Source: an uncultured Capnocytophaga sp. (GTDB taxonomy: Bacteria > Bacteroidota > Bacteroidia > Flavobacteriales > Flavobacteriaceae). From it: a stretch of DNA of 64,000 nucleotides. The DNA lies in the NCBI RefSeq assembly GCF_937936315.1, contig NZ_CALGWU010000002.1, positions 1-64,000 on the forward strand, given 5' to 3'. Made by a program: the position numbers and the translations under genes. Positions 41,347 to 50,176 of this stretch are shown piece by piece (position 1 is the stretch's first letter; the number at the start of each line of letters is the position of its first letter). The notes under the pieces were generated by a model that searched no databases, had not been told where the DNA came from, and saw only the letters and a list, made by a program, of their open reading frames with translations.

Positions 41347-42339
41347 ATGAACATCTTAAAAACCTTAGAACAACAATTTCAATATCCTGAACTATATCAT
41401 CGGCTTTATGCTGAGCAAATGCTCGATATAGGCGAATATTCTTCACTTTGGAGTAAAGAAGTATATCCCCGCTTGAAAAACCACCCACCACTCTTTTTGT
41501 ACAGCGGTGAGTTTGAGTTGATTCCACTTGCTAATATTGCCGAAACTATCGAAGAACTCAACGGCGAGGACAGTTGGTTCAGTATCAACCCCGATTACCT
41601 TTTTATTCCATTCGGACAAACGGGCGGCGGTGATTATTATTGCTTTTTGTACAACCAAAATCACCCTAAACCCACACCTCCTATTGCCTTGTTACAACAC
41701 GATTCTGACGAGGCTGAACTATTAGCAAACACCCTCGAAGACTTCTTTTTCTATGAGATGCTCAACTCAGTGAACGATATATACGAGGGGTCGCTCGTAC
41801 GCAGTGAAGGTGATTTCTACGAAAATATCACCCGCCTGCTACAAAGCCACCTGCCTTACATAAGCAACGAGGCGCAACGGCAAGTAATACAAGATGTTTA
41901 CAGCCGGAAACTCACCGATTTCACACGTGTGTTGCCACGTTCTACCCAAACCTATCAAGGATTATTATCCGATGAAGAATTGGTGCAACTTCTGCAACAG
42001 TATATCCCCATAGCAGGCGAAAAGACCTTTGTATATACAACTGAAAATGAGACAGAAAGCACCCCTCCGCGATATATAGACGGAACGCTCTATGTAAGAG
42101 TAAGTCCTATTCCTGCCAAAAACGACAAAGTGTATGATGCCCTCAAAGCGCTGAATTGGCGACAAAACAAAGCCGTTACCGACCGCTTAGAGTACAGCAA
42201 GAAAATGCAATTGTACTACAACGACCAGTATGGTATCCCGTGGGAAGAGTATATTTTAGGCGCTTTCAAAGAGCGTATTGAGGCGCTGAAGCAATTCCCC
42301 AATGTAACTGTAACTTTTGAACAAGCAAACAATGAGTAA
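41347..42339 (+). CDS. SUKH-like protein
   Basis: 330 aa. The N-terminal half has a SUKH-type plan: ELIPLANIAETIEELN..., then INPDYLFIPFGQTGGGDYYCFLYN at about 78-101, where the SMI1/KNR4 core strands lie, and a helix (LANTLEDFFFYEML). The second half is a different beta/alpha region, perhaps another domain. The TAA overlaps the next gene by 8 nt. The two act as an operon. Likely immunity function, without toxin nearby. Confidence 0.65.
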   Translation: MNILKTLEQQFQYPELYHRLYAEQMLDIGEYSSLWSKEVYPRLKNHPPLFLYSGEFELIPLANIAETIEELNGEDSWFSINPDYLFIPFGQTGGGDYYCFLYNQNHPKPTPPIALLQHDSDEAELLANTLEDFFFYEMLNSVNDIYEGSLVRSEGDFYENITRLLQSHLPYISNEAQRQVIQDVYSRKLTDFTRVLPRSTQTYQGLLSDEELVQLLQQYIPIAGEKTFVYTTENETESTPPRYIDGTLYVRVSPIPAKNDKVYDALKALNWRQNKAVTDRLEYSKKMQLYYNDQYGIPWEEYILGAFKERIEALKQFPNVTVTFEQANNE

Positions 42340-43348
42340 ACAAGAAAAAGATTTCAGCGACCTCTCTCAAAAACTCCTCACCACTACCGATGGCAGTGAG
42401 TATCACGAATTGGTAAGAAAAATAGTGAAGAAGTACGGCGAGAAAATGCGTCAAGAAACCTTACAAACCTTAGTACGAGCAGTAAAAGAAAGCAAAATTA
42501 CCCACGCTCGCAACTTTGTAATCGCACGTATCTCGGAACTTGTGACCGAAAACGACACTGCGCTCGCACCTTTCTTCTACGAAATGATAACCAAAGGCTT
42601 ACCCTATTGGGCTTTTAGCGGACTGCTGAAAGTAGAGGGAGACAAGTGCTATCCTTTTTTGGTAGATTACTTGCAAAAGGAAGATAGCAAAGAAAATAAA
42701 GGGAGCGCTATCATCGCCTTAGCCGAACATAGCGGACAGCCTTTTAATAACGACCTCCCCTCCGACCCTGCTTATTGGCAAGCCTTGCCTATGGAAAAAG
42801 TGCTTGAATGGCAGGCGCAAGGCTACCCAAGAAAACAAGCACACAGCGAGTTTCCTTTTTTGCTACAAAATCCACAAACCGACTTAGAAAAGGCAATGGC
42901 TAAAATAGAGCAGGCTTTAGCAAAAGAGAGAGATTTTTGGCACGTGAAATCATATCAATACAACCGCGCTATTTTGGAAGTACCCGAAAAGCAAGTTATC
43001 GACAATATTAAAACGCGTTGGCAGCTACCTACTGTCTACCTCACTTTCTTAGAGCGTTTTTCGCCTGCCGATGATGCTTTCCTCAAGGGCATCAATCTGT
43101 ATGGTGCTAATACTTTAATAAAGCATCAATGCGGTTATGCTTTCAGTAGTCCCGATGATGAACTCTTCCCTGATTGGAAAGCCCATTGGCTCGTAATCGC
43201 CGATAAAGATGCCGAACCCTATATACTCGACCTTTCCAAAAGTGATGGCAACGATGCACCTATCTACAAAGCTCCCCACGGAGCAGGTCAGTGGAAATGG
43301 CGCAAAGTAGCAAGTAGTTTTTTAGAGTTTTTAGAGAAACTAAGCTAA
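42332..43348 (+). CDS. Two-domain SUKH protein with HEAT-like N-terminus
   Basis: 338 aa from ATG 42332; a TTG 15 nt upstream is less likely. The N-terminal ~160 residues are HEAT-like helices. The C-terminal ~150 form a SUKH domain, with LPTVYLTFLERFSPAD near 225 and AHWLVIADKDAEPYILDLS near 280, followed by a final helix (FLEFLEKLS). SUKH domains with HEAT fusions occur in immunity gene clusters. The start overlaps the upstream gene by 8 nt. Confidence 0.7.
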   Translation: MSKQEKDFSDLSQKLLTTTDGSEYHELVRKIVKKYGEKMRQETLQTLVRAVKESKITHARNFVIARISELVTENDTALAPFFYEMITKGLPYWAFSGLLKVEGDKCYPFLVDYLQKEDSKENKGSAIIALAEHSGQPFNNDLPSDPAYWQALPMEKVLEWQAQGYPRKQAHSEFPFLLQNPQTDLEKAMAKIEQALAKERDFWHVKSYQYNRAILEVPEKQVIDNIKTRWQLPTVYLTFLERFSPADDAFLKGINLYGANTLIKHQCGYAFSSPDDELFPDWKAHWLVIADKDAEPYILDLSKSDGNDAPIYKAPHGAGQWKWRKVASSFLEFLEKLS

Positions 43349-43363
43349 TGAATTATATATATT

Positions 43364-44041
43364 ATGGAAGAAATAATACTTTTAGAACTTTCTAAACAGA
43401 TAAGAGATCAAGGCTATGACGCCACTCCCGATTTGCCTAATCTTATGATACGAATAGGCGACAAAATGCGTATTGAGCTCGATCCTATCCCTATCACCCC
43501 CGATATTCATAAAAGTGTGTTGCCAATGCATATAGGCACTTATTTAGAGGACGGTTTTTTTCCACAAGGAATTTTGGATAATATAGCAGGTTTTGGTGAT
43601 ACCGATGAGGAAAAGATAGATTCATTCATAGAAAATTACCTTTCTACTACATTCCAAACCATCATCAATAGTTTGGGTTGCCTTTTTGATAAAGGTTGCG
43701 ATATTTATCGGGACAATTATCATTGGCATACCTCTATAGGCAATCTATATTTGTTAGGAAAATGGCAAACGCCTCGCAATGAAAGAGATTTCTACAACCT
43801 TTTGATAGACATTCTGCCTCAAAAATTCACTACCGAATACCGTATACAGTCGCTAAAATGTTTTGTAGCACGTACAAAAAGCGGATATGTAACCGAGTGT
43901 TTGTTAAACAATGAAGATTGGAACGAAGGAGCAGAACGCCTGCGCCAATACGCCCAAACTTGGCAAGACGAAGCTTCATTCCTATCTATAAAACAACTAC
44001 TGATATTCCGCCTTTGTGACGCAATACACAATGAGAAATAA
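43364..44041 (+). CDS. DUF6348-like protein
   Basis: 225 aa. The start (LLELSKQIRDQGYD) and conserved-looking FPQGILDNIAGFGDTDEEKIDSF... segment at about 65-85, with later GKWQTPRNERDFYN and DEASFLSIKQLLIFR, resemble DUF6348 as I remember it, a family of toxin-immunity type. Not certain. It lies between the SUKH genes and sufC, with its own end 67 nt before the sufC start. Confidence 0.5.
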   Translation: MEEIILLELSKQIRDQGYDATPDLPNLMIRIGDKMRIELDPIPITPDIHKSVLPMHIGTYLEDGFFPQGILDNIAGFGDTDEEKIDSFIENYLSTTFQTIINSLGCLFDKGCDIYRDNYHWHTSIGNLYLLGKWQTPRNERDFYNLLIDILPQKFTTEYRIQSLKCFVARTKSGYVTECLLNNEDWNEGAERLRQYAQTWQDEASFLSIKQLLIFRLCDAIHNEK

Positions 44042-44050
44042 ATACCTAAT

Positions 44051-44082
44051 TTTGCATAATTCAAAATAATATCGGAACTTTG
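44051..44082 (+). promoter_or_regulatory. Promoter of sufC
   Basis: TTTG (44051-44054), 20 nt, GAACTTTG (44075-44082), a small departure from TAnnTTTG, 26 nt before the ATG. The sufC unit therefore probably starts here and not from an upstream sufB. Confidence 0.5.
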
Positions 44083-44108
44083 CGCCCTTAACGCTAAACT
44101 CAATTAAA

Positions 44109-44849
44109 ATGTTAATAATAAAAAATCTCCACGCAGGTGTGGACGGCAAAGAAATCCTCAAGGGGATTGACTTAGAAATAAAAGCAGGTGAAGTACACGC
44201 TATTATGGGACCTAACGGAGCCGGAAAATCTACCCTCTCTTCGGTAATTTCAGGCAACGAAAACTTCGAGGTAACCGAGGGTGATATCCTCTTAGAAGGC
44301 GAAAGTCTGTTAGAAGATGCCCCCGAAGAGCGCGCTCACAAAGGTATCTTTATGTCTTTCCAATACCCAGTGGAAATCCCTGGTATATCTGTAACAAACT
44401 TCATCAAAACAGCTATCAACGAGAGTCGCAAAGCAAAAGGACTCCCCGATATGCCTGCTGCCGAACTCCTCAAGAAAATACGCGAAAAAGCAGCCCTTTT
44501 AGAAATAAACCCCGATTTCCTATCTCGCTCCCTCAACCAAGGATTCTCTGGCGGTGAGAAGAAACGCAACGAAATCTTCCAAATGGCAATGCTCGAACCC
44601 AAAGTCGCTATCCTCGACGAAACCGACTCTGGTCTCGATATCGATGCCCTCCGCATTGTCGCTAATGGCGTGAACAAACTCAAAAACGAAAACAACGCAG
44701 TGCTCGTTATCACCCACTACCAACGCCTCTTAGACTACATCGTCCCCGATTATGTTCACGTGCTTTCCGATGGTAAAATCGTAAAAACAGGCGACAAAAA
44801 CCTCGCCTTAGAATTGGAAGCTAAAGGTTATGATTGGCTGAAAGGATAA
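44109..44849 (+). CDS. sufC: Fe-S cluster assembly ATPase SufC
   Basis: 246 aa. Cytoplasmic ABC-type ATPase of the SUF Fe-S scaffold complex SufBCD. The Walker A GPNGAGKST is at 34-42, the SufC-type signature FSGGEKKR near 145, Walker B AILDETDSGLDIDAL near 165, and the switch His near 200. The next gene in the usual order would be sufD, but here two unrelated genes intervene. sufB is not found in the window. Confidence 0.96.
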   Translation: MLIIKNLHAGVDGKEILKGIDLEIKAGEVHAIMGPNGAGKSTLSSVISGNENFEVTEGDILLEGESLLEDAPEERAHKGIFMSFQYPVEIPGISVTNFIKTAINESRKAKGLPDMPAAELLKKIREKAALLEINPDFLSRSLNQGFSGGEKKRNEIFQMAMLEPKVAILDETDSGLDIDALRIVANGVNKLKNENNAVLVITHYQRLLDYIVPDYVHVLSDGKIVKTGDKNLALELEAKGYDWLKG

Positions 44850-44885
44850 TGGTTAATTATTAATGATTAATGATTAATTACGGTT

Positions 44886-45746
44886 ATGCTCATTGAAAAA
44901 TACACAGAAACCTTAACAAACCCTTTGTTACCTGAGGCGTTTCAGTTCTTAAAAAGAAAAGACATCTTTGCTATCAACTATGAACATCAGCAAATAGGCG
45001 TATGCAATAAGTCGGAAGGATTTTCGCTCTACACTTTTGAAAAAGAACTGCTTTGGGAAATCAATAAACCTATTGTTGGGGCTTTATTAGCGATAGATCG
45101 CCAGCAAATTTGGCTTGCCCAGCGCCACGATGCTGAGCATATCACCGTATGGGTGTATGACCTGCAAGGGAAGGCATTGGCTTCTATGTCTATGGACGAC
45201 GAAATCTACGATGCTAATATAGAGCTGAAAGCATTGCCTAACAACAAGGTGGTTATCACTTTCTATGGCGGACAAGATGGTTGTATGAGCTATCTGCTAT
45301 CTTTTGAAAACGAAAAACTAAAAGTAGCCAAACAATTGCCTAATGATGTAGATTTCTGCTGTATGCTCAGTGAAAAAGAAGCTGTATTCACCAATTTCTA
45401 CGAGGCAGAGCTTTATGTAATGAGTTATCCATCGCTAAAAACACTCAAAAAGCACCATTTCTCCGAGGATTGGGGAGCCGTAGCACAACCTTTCAAAGGT
45501 GACAAAATACTGGTTACTGATATGTATTGCAATCGACATTACATTTTTGATATCAGTACCCTCACGGTGGAAGACGAAATCATTTTCAAAGGTTTTGAAC
45601 CTTATCAAGATGAAGTAGAAGAGTTTTTAGTAAGCGATATCGACGAACTCCACTATCACAACGGAGAGCTGATAGCCTCCTATATGGAAGTAGATAGCGA
45701 TCGTAACGCCATATACCATTGGCTCATTGGCAAATCGAGAAATTGA
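44886..45746 (+). CDS. Beta-rich protein of unknown function between sufC and sufD
   Basis: 286 aa. Repeated short strands with W, Y and D (for example VWVYDLQGKALASMSMD, then SYLLSFENEKLKVAK, FDISTLTVEDEIIF) suggest a WD40/propeller-like or other beta structure. No signal peptide. I do not recognise the family. It lies 36 nt after sufC and 9 nt before an Imm26-like gene, so it is on the suf transcript. A part of the nearby immunity set by context. Confidence 0.5.
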   Translation: MLIEKYTETLTNPLLPEAFQFLKRKDIFAINYEHQQIGVCNKSEGFSLYTFEKELLWEINKPIVGALLAIDRQQIWLAQRHDAEHITVWVYDLQGKALASMSMDDEIYDANIELKALPNNKVVITFYGGQDGCMSYLLSFENEKLKVAKQLPNDVDFCCMLSEKEAVFTNFYEAELYVMSYPSLKTLKKHHFSEDWGAVAQPFKGDKILVTDMYCNRHYIFDISTLTVEDEIIFKGFEPYQDEVEEFLVSDIDELHYHNGELIASYMEVDSDRNAIYHWLIGKSRN

Positions 45747-45755
45747 CAAATCGGT

Positions 45756-46925
45756 ATGTTTGAACTCAACAACGAACAACGCAAATACGTAGGCTTAGAC
45801 CCTATATTACCTCATTGGGATAGGGTTTTATTGGCAGGCGACAAACACCGCCCAGAGAGCATATTGTATTTTGACGGCGATATCATCAAAAGGCAAATCA
45901 TCTCCACAAAGGAAAATTATATTGAAAAACAGTACGAGGAAGCAACACGCAACCGCAAAACATTGTTACCTAAAACCTCAAAAGGTAAAGAAGTGCCTTT
46001 GCAAGCCAATCATTTTGAAAAACGCACCCCTATTGGCGTGTGGGTAGAAATCAAAAATGACCGGTTGGCAATAACGAGCTACACTTCCGAAATCACTTTT
46101 TACGATACTTTTTGGGAAAAGCCTTCCGATAGAAAGCAAACCTCTATCCCACAGCAAATAGCTGATTTTATCGCTCAATCACCAGCAAATCATTTAGAGG
46201 AAATAGCCGACTTTAAACAACAGAAACGCAAGCACGTAAAATTCAAAAAAGGCGATATTTTCTGTTTTAAACTCAATCGCACCCAATACGGATTTGGCAG
46301 AGTGGTTTTAGATATCTATAAGATTCAAAAAGAAAATATGATTCCTAAAAACCATTTTTGGAGATTTCTTTTTGGTCGACCTGTAATGATACAGTTCTTT
46401 GTATATGCTTCCGATACTAAAAATGTAGCTATAGAAGTATTGCAACAGCAGAAAACAATGCCCTCTAACGTGATGATGGACAACAATTTGTTCTATGGCG
46501 AATACGAAATTATAGTCAACGTTCCTATCCTCGATGAAGAATACGACTTCCCTATCAACTTTGAAGACGATGGATTTATGTTATACGGCGGTCCTAAATA
46601 TTTTTTGCAATGGGGATTGATACAATTAGGAATGAGTGAAGCCGCCTTTGATGAAAGAGCCGAAAAACTCAAAACCCTCACCGATAATTTGGATTATAAC
46701 AATAGAGGAAATGGTATTTCACCACAGATGTATAGAAAACATCGTTTAGCGCAAATGCTCAGTGGCGAGGACTTATGCTGGTGTGATAGAGATTTGCGCG
46801 CTCCTTTCAACAAAGCTATCAAAGATGAAATCCTTACAATTTTCGGTCTTGACCCTACAGCAAGCTATGCCGCAAATTGCAAGAAGTTATACACAATACC
46901 CTTACCAAGTGAATTAAAAGATTAA
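45756..46925 (+). CDS. Imm26-like protein between sufC and sufD
   Basis: 389 aa. Residues ~160-280 contain KFKKGDIFCFKLNRTQYGFG and later VMIQFFVYAS, the Imm26 pattern as I remember it, a toxin-immunity family with a DUF1629-like beta fold. The N-terminal 150 residues and C-terminal 100 are of unknown type. It ends 4 nt before sufD starts, so it must be transcribed with the suf genes. No toxin is present. Confidence 0.6.
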   Translation: MFELNNEQRKYVGLDPILPHWDRVLLAGDKHRPESILYFDGDIIKRQIISTKENYIEKQYEEATRNRKTLLPKTSKGKEVPLQANHFEKRTPIGVWVEIKNDRLAITSYTSEITFYDTFWEKPSDRKQTSIPQQIADFIAQSPANHLEEIADFKQQKRKHVKFKKGDIFCFKLNRTQYGFGRVVLDIYKIQKENMIPKNHFWRFLFGRPVMIQFFVYASDTKNVAIEVLQQQKTMPSNVMMDNNLFYGEYEIIVNVPILDEEYDFPINFEDDGFMLYGGPKYFLQWGLIQLGMSEAAFDERAEKLKTLTDNLDYNNRGNGISPQMYRKHRLAQMLSGEDLCWCDRDLRAPFNKAIKDEILTIFGLDPTASYAANCKKLYTIPLPSELKD

Positions 46926-46929
46926 GAAG

Positions 46930-48231
46930 ATGAATTTAAAAGAAAAATGGGTTACTGCCTTCGAGGCATTCCCTCATAAAGACGATATATTAAATGACAT
47001 TCGCAAAGAAGCCCTTAGTTTCTTTGCCGAAAAAGGTTTCCCACATAAAAAAGTAGAAGCGTGGAAATACACTTCACTCTCTAACCTCCAAGCTACTGAT
47101 TACAGTTTGTGGCAACCTATTCACAATAAAACAACCCTCTCTCCCGAAGTGTTGTACAAGTACGCTATCGCAGATTGCTATCAGCTTGTGTTTGTAAACG
47201 GCTATTACTGCCCCGAAATGTCAAGTAAAGAAATAGCAGGCGTTACCATTACGCCCCTATTAGAGGCACTACACAAGGGCGGAGAAGCCTTTATCAAAAA
47301 ATACTTCAACACCAATACCGAAAAAGGCGATATATTCACAGCCCTCAATACGGCTTTTGCCTCAGAAGGTGTATATATAGAAGTGCCTAAAGGGAAAGTA
47401 GTAGAAAAACCTATACAATTATTGTATTTCAATGATAGAAGAGAAACCACTTGCTACCAGCCGCGCAATATTATTGCAGTGGGAGAGAATGCACAGCTCA
47501 AAGTCATTGAAGTACACCAAAACCTATCGGATACTGCTACGGCTATCCTTACCAATGCAGTAACTGAGGCTTTTGTAGCCAAAGAAGCTTTCCTCGACTA
47601 TTACAAATTGCAAAACGATAGTCTTACTGCTTCTCTTATTGATAACACCTATATTTCGCAAGAAGCAAATAGCCACGCCAGCGTGCATACCTTCTCATTT
47701 GGGGGCACACTCACTCGCAACAACCTCAATTTCTATCACCAAGGCGAGCATTTAGAATCTACCCTCAAAGGGTTGAGTATCCTCAAAGGCTCACAACACA
47801 CCGACCATTATACGCTGGTGAACCACGCATATCCTAACTGTGAGAGTCATCAGGATTATAAGAGTATCGTAAGCGATGAAGCTACCAATGTGTTCAATGG
47901 TAAGATAATGGTAGAACAAATCGCCCAGAAAACGAATGCTTATCAGCAGAATGACAATATCCTCCTCTCCGATAAGGCAACAGTATACACCAAGCCCCAA
48001 CTCGAAATCTTCGCCGATGATGTGAAGTGTTCCCACGGTTGTACTGTAGGCTCTCTCAGTGCAGACTCCTTATTCTATTTACAAACACGTGGGATAGGCA
48101 AAAAAGAAGCGGCTGCCCTACTCACTTATGCTTTTGCTAATACTGTATTAGAAAGCGTAAAAATCCCTGATCTTTCAGCCTATATCAATGCTATTATTGC
48201 TGAAAAATTAGGCGTAACCGTAGATTTTTAA
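46930..48231 (+). CDS. sufD: Fe-S cluster assembly protein SufD
   Basis: 433 aa. SufD binds SufB and SufC to form the scaffold that builds Fe-S clusters. The N-terminal helices (FAEKGFPHKKVEAWKYTSL near 30-48) and the C-terminal beta-helix with FAD-region residues (DDVKCSHGCTVGSL near 368) with the conserved Cys-Ser-His-Gly are present. It follows the Imm26-like gene by 4 nt, not sufC as is usual. sufS does not follow. Confidence 0.94.
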   Translation: MNLKEKWVTAFEAFPHKDDILNDIRKEALSFFAEKGFPHKKVEAWKYTSLSNLQATDYSLWQPIHNKTTLSPEVLYKYAIADCYQLVFVNGYYCPEMSSKEIAGVTITPLLEALHKGGEAFIKKYFNTNTEKGDIFTALNTAFASEGVYIEVPKGKVVEKPIQLLYFNDRRETTCYQPRNIIAVGENAQLKVIEVHQNLSDTATAILTNAVTEAFVAKEAFLDYYKLQNDSLTASLIDNTYISQEANSHASVHTFSFGGTLTRNNLNFYHQGEHLESTLKGLSILKGSQHTDHYTLVNHAYPNCESHQDYKSIVSDEATNVFNGKIMVEQIAQKTNAYQQNDNILLSDKATVYTKPQLEIFADDVKCSHGCTVGSLSADSLFYLQTRGIGKKEAAALLTYAFANTVLESVKIPDLSAYINAIIAEKLGVTVDF

Positions 48232-48717
48232 GAGAAGAAGTATGAGCTAACAACGTGTAAAATGAGAAAGTTATACAAAATTTCTGTGTAGCGTATATAC
48301 AAAAAACGTTAAAATCAGTTTTTAGCACAAAATATTCAATCTTTATTTATCACTGATAATTAAACACTTAAGTAAGTAATTCACTCATATTCTATTTTTG
48401 GCACGCTATTTTCTATATAGTTAATGTAAGTTTAACAGACGGGATGTTAGTAAAACTTGCAAGTGCATCATAAATCATAATAAATGATTATACTGAAAAT
48501 TGCTTGAAAAAACTGAATTAAACAAATTACTGAAAATTGCTATAAGAAACATTGTTAGATAAAGATTATTTCATTGAAACAAGATTTTGAGAAACAAATA
48601 TTGCTAATCAAAATCACTATAAGATATCATCATTAAAGTAAAATTTGAAAAAAATTAAATTACTAGAAAAAATCATTTATTAAGCTATTTATAGGACAAA
48701 ATTTTATGAAAAAAACA
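48232..48717. other. AT-rich gene-free stretch after sufD
   Basis: About 490 nt without a believable gene. It holds repeats such as ACTGAAAATTGCT twice (about 48492 and 48531), and a possible RpoN-like box, TGGCACG (48399-48405) with TTTCT at the -12 side, not a full match to TGGCACG-N4-TTGC. No tRNA, terminator or coding signal was found. Confidence 0.6.
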
Positions 48718-48761
48718 AATACTTTTAAGTTCATAAAATTTTTTATAAGCTTAAAAGTATT
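48718..48761. repeat. 12-bp perfect palindrome before a possible small RNA
   Basis: AATACTTTTAAG (48718-48729) and its exact complement (48750-48761) flank an AT-rich loop that can pair further. The right arm touches the -7 box TAATTTTG at 48761-48768. Candidate operator or hairpin. Confidence 0.6.
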
Positions 48762-48774
48762 AATTTTGGAGTTA

Positions 48775-48833
48775 GTAGTAGTATTTATATGCATTGTGAA
48801 AAAAGGCTCTTCCGAAAGGAAGGGTCTTTTTTT
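48775..48833 (+). ncRNA. Candidate small RNA with terminator
   Basis: TAATTTTG at 48761-48768 would start transcription near 48775. A hairpin, AAAGGCTCTTCC / GGAAGGGTCTTT (48802-48828, loop GAAA), is followed by a T-run (to 48833). No plus-strand gene follows (the next gene is on the minus strand), so the transcript of about 60 nt would be an independent small RNA. The -33 box is not a good match, so transcription is inferred. Confidence 0.4.
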
Positions 48834-48865
48834 CATTAGTACAATTGGTTCAAATTGATTAACAA

Positions 48866-50119
48866 TTATTCGTTGTTCACTACAAGTCTTACGGTCTCTA
48901 TTTTAGTTTGAGAACAAGCCTCTATAACAAAAGAAAATGGGGGAATTTGTATGAGTTCACCTTGGGTGGGGATACCCTCGTTGTGAAGTACTATAAAGCC
49001 GCCTAAAGTCTCGTATTCTTCACTTTCAGGAATTTCTAAGTGATAGGTTTCATTGAGGTATTCCACCTCCAAACGAGCTGAAAATAGGTATTCAGTTTCT
49101 GATAGTTGTTCTTCTATAAAGTTATCTTTGTCGTGTTCGTCTTCAATTTCGCCAAAGAGTTCTTCTACAATATCCTCTAAGGTTACAATCCCCGAGGTAC
49201 CGCCATACTCATCGAGTACTACCGCCATACTTTTGCGTTTGCGGGTAAGAATATTCAACACTTCGTTTATTTGAATAGTTTCAGGAATATTTACAATAGG
49301 AATAAGCACCTCTTTGATATTTTTGGGTTTCTTGAACATATCAAATGAGTGGACATAACCCAAAATATCATCAATATTTTCGTTGTATATCAATATTTTG
49401 GAGAATCCTGAAGAGACAAAAGTAGCAATGAGATTTTCTATAGATTCATTGAGTTCTACAGCTACTATTTCGGTACGTGGTATCATTATCTCACGCGCTT
49501 TTACTCCCGAAAACTCTAAAGCGTTCTGGAACATCTGCACTTCACTATCCATTTCCTCTTTTTTAGGCACATTTTCGAGCTGTTCGGAGATGTAGTCTAC
49601 TAATTCTACTTTAGTGAACGAAAGAGGCATGTAATCCCCTTTTGTTTTGAAGAATACTCGCAATACAAAATCGGAAATCCACATCACCAAACTTGAAAGC
49701 GGGTAGAACAACAAGTAGAAAAAGTAAGCAGGAATAGCAAACAGTTTCAACAACTGATTGGCGTAAATCTGGAAGAATACTTTAGGCATAAACTCTGCCG
49801 TGATGAGGATAATAAGAGTGGAAATGATAGTATGCCAAAGCACATTTTGGAAGAAATCGGGCAGCAGAGCAGTCATTACTTTGCCCATCTCAAACCCGTA
49901 GACTACTAAGGCTACATTGTTACCCACGAGCATAGTAGCCAATAGTTTGGAAGGTTTTCGGGTGAGTTTTGTAAGCACATTGGCTATCACACCCTCTTGT
50001 TTTTTGAGGATTTCTAAGTGTACTTTGTTAGATGATACGTATGCTATTTCAAAGCCCGAAAAAAAGGCTGAAAGTACCAGCGTAGTAAGGATAATAATTA
50101 TAGAAATAGGTTCAACCAT
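48866..50119 (-). CDS. CNNM/CBS-domain membrane protein (hemolysin C / CorC-type)
   Basis: 417 aa. An N-terminal CNNM transmembrane domain with 4 helices (about 1-150), then two CBS motifs (about 205-320; MIPRTEIVAV and VVLDEYGGTSGIVTLEDIVEELFGEI), and a C-terminal CorC_HlyC domain. It is expected to function in metal-ion (Mg/Co) transport or regulation. Bacteroidota GldE has the same layout, and this could be a homologue, but nothing proves a gliding role. Confidence 0.88.
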   Translation of the reverse strand: MVEPISIIIILTTLVLSAFFSGFEIAYVSSNKVHLEILKKQEGVIANVLTKLTRKPSKLLATMLVGNNVALVVYGFEMGKVMTALLPDFFQNVLWHTIISTLIILITAEFMPKVFFQIYANQLLKLFAIPAYFFYLLFYPLSSLVMWISDFVLRVFFKTKGDYMPLSFTKVELVDYISEQLENVPKKEEMDSEVQMFQNALEFSGVKAREIMIPRTEIVAVELNESIENLIATFVSSGFSKILIYNENIDDILGYVHSFDMFKKPKNIKEVLIPIVNIPETIQINEVLNILTRKRKSMAVVLDEYGGTSGIVTLEDIVEELFGEIEDEHDKDNFIEEQLSETEYLFSARLEVEYLNETYHLEIPESEEYETLGGFIVLHNEGIPTQGELIQIPPFSFVIEACSQTKIETVRLVVNNE

Positions 50120-50131
50120 AAGAATAATAGA

Positions 50132-50159
50132 AAAAGGCAGTTGCTACCAACTGCCTTTT
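50132..50159. terminator. Terminator of the yceI-like gene
   Basis: AAAAGGCAGTTG (50132-50143) and CAACTGCCTTTT (50148-50159) form a perfect 12-bp stem with a 4-nt loop, followed by T-runs on both strands. It sits between the YceI gene and the CNNM/CBS gene. Confidence 0.85.
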
Positions 50160-50176
50160 ATTTATGAAAAGAATTT

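Noticed and set aside
48866..50119. Calling the CNNM/CBS protein GldE
   Set aside because: The domain layout fits, but other paralogues share it, and no gliding gene is adjacent.
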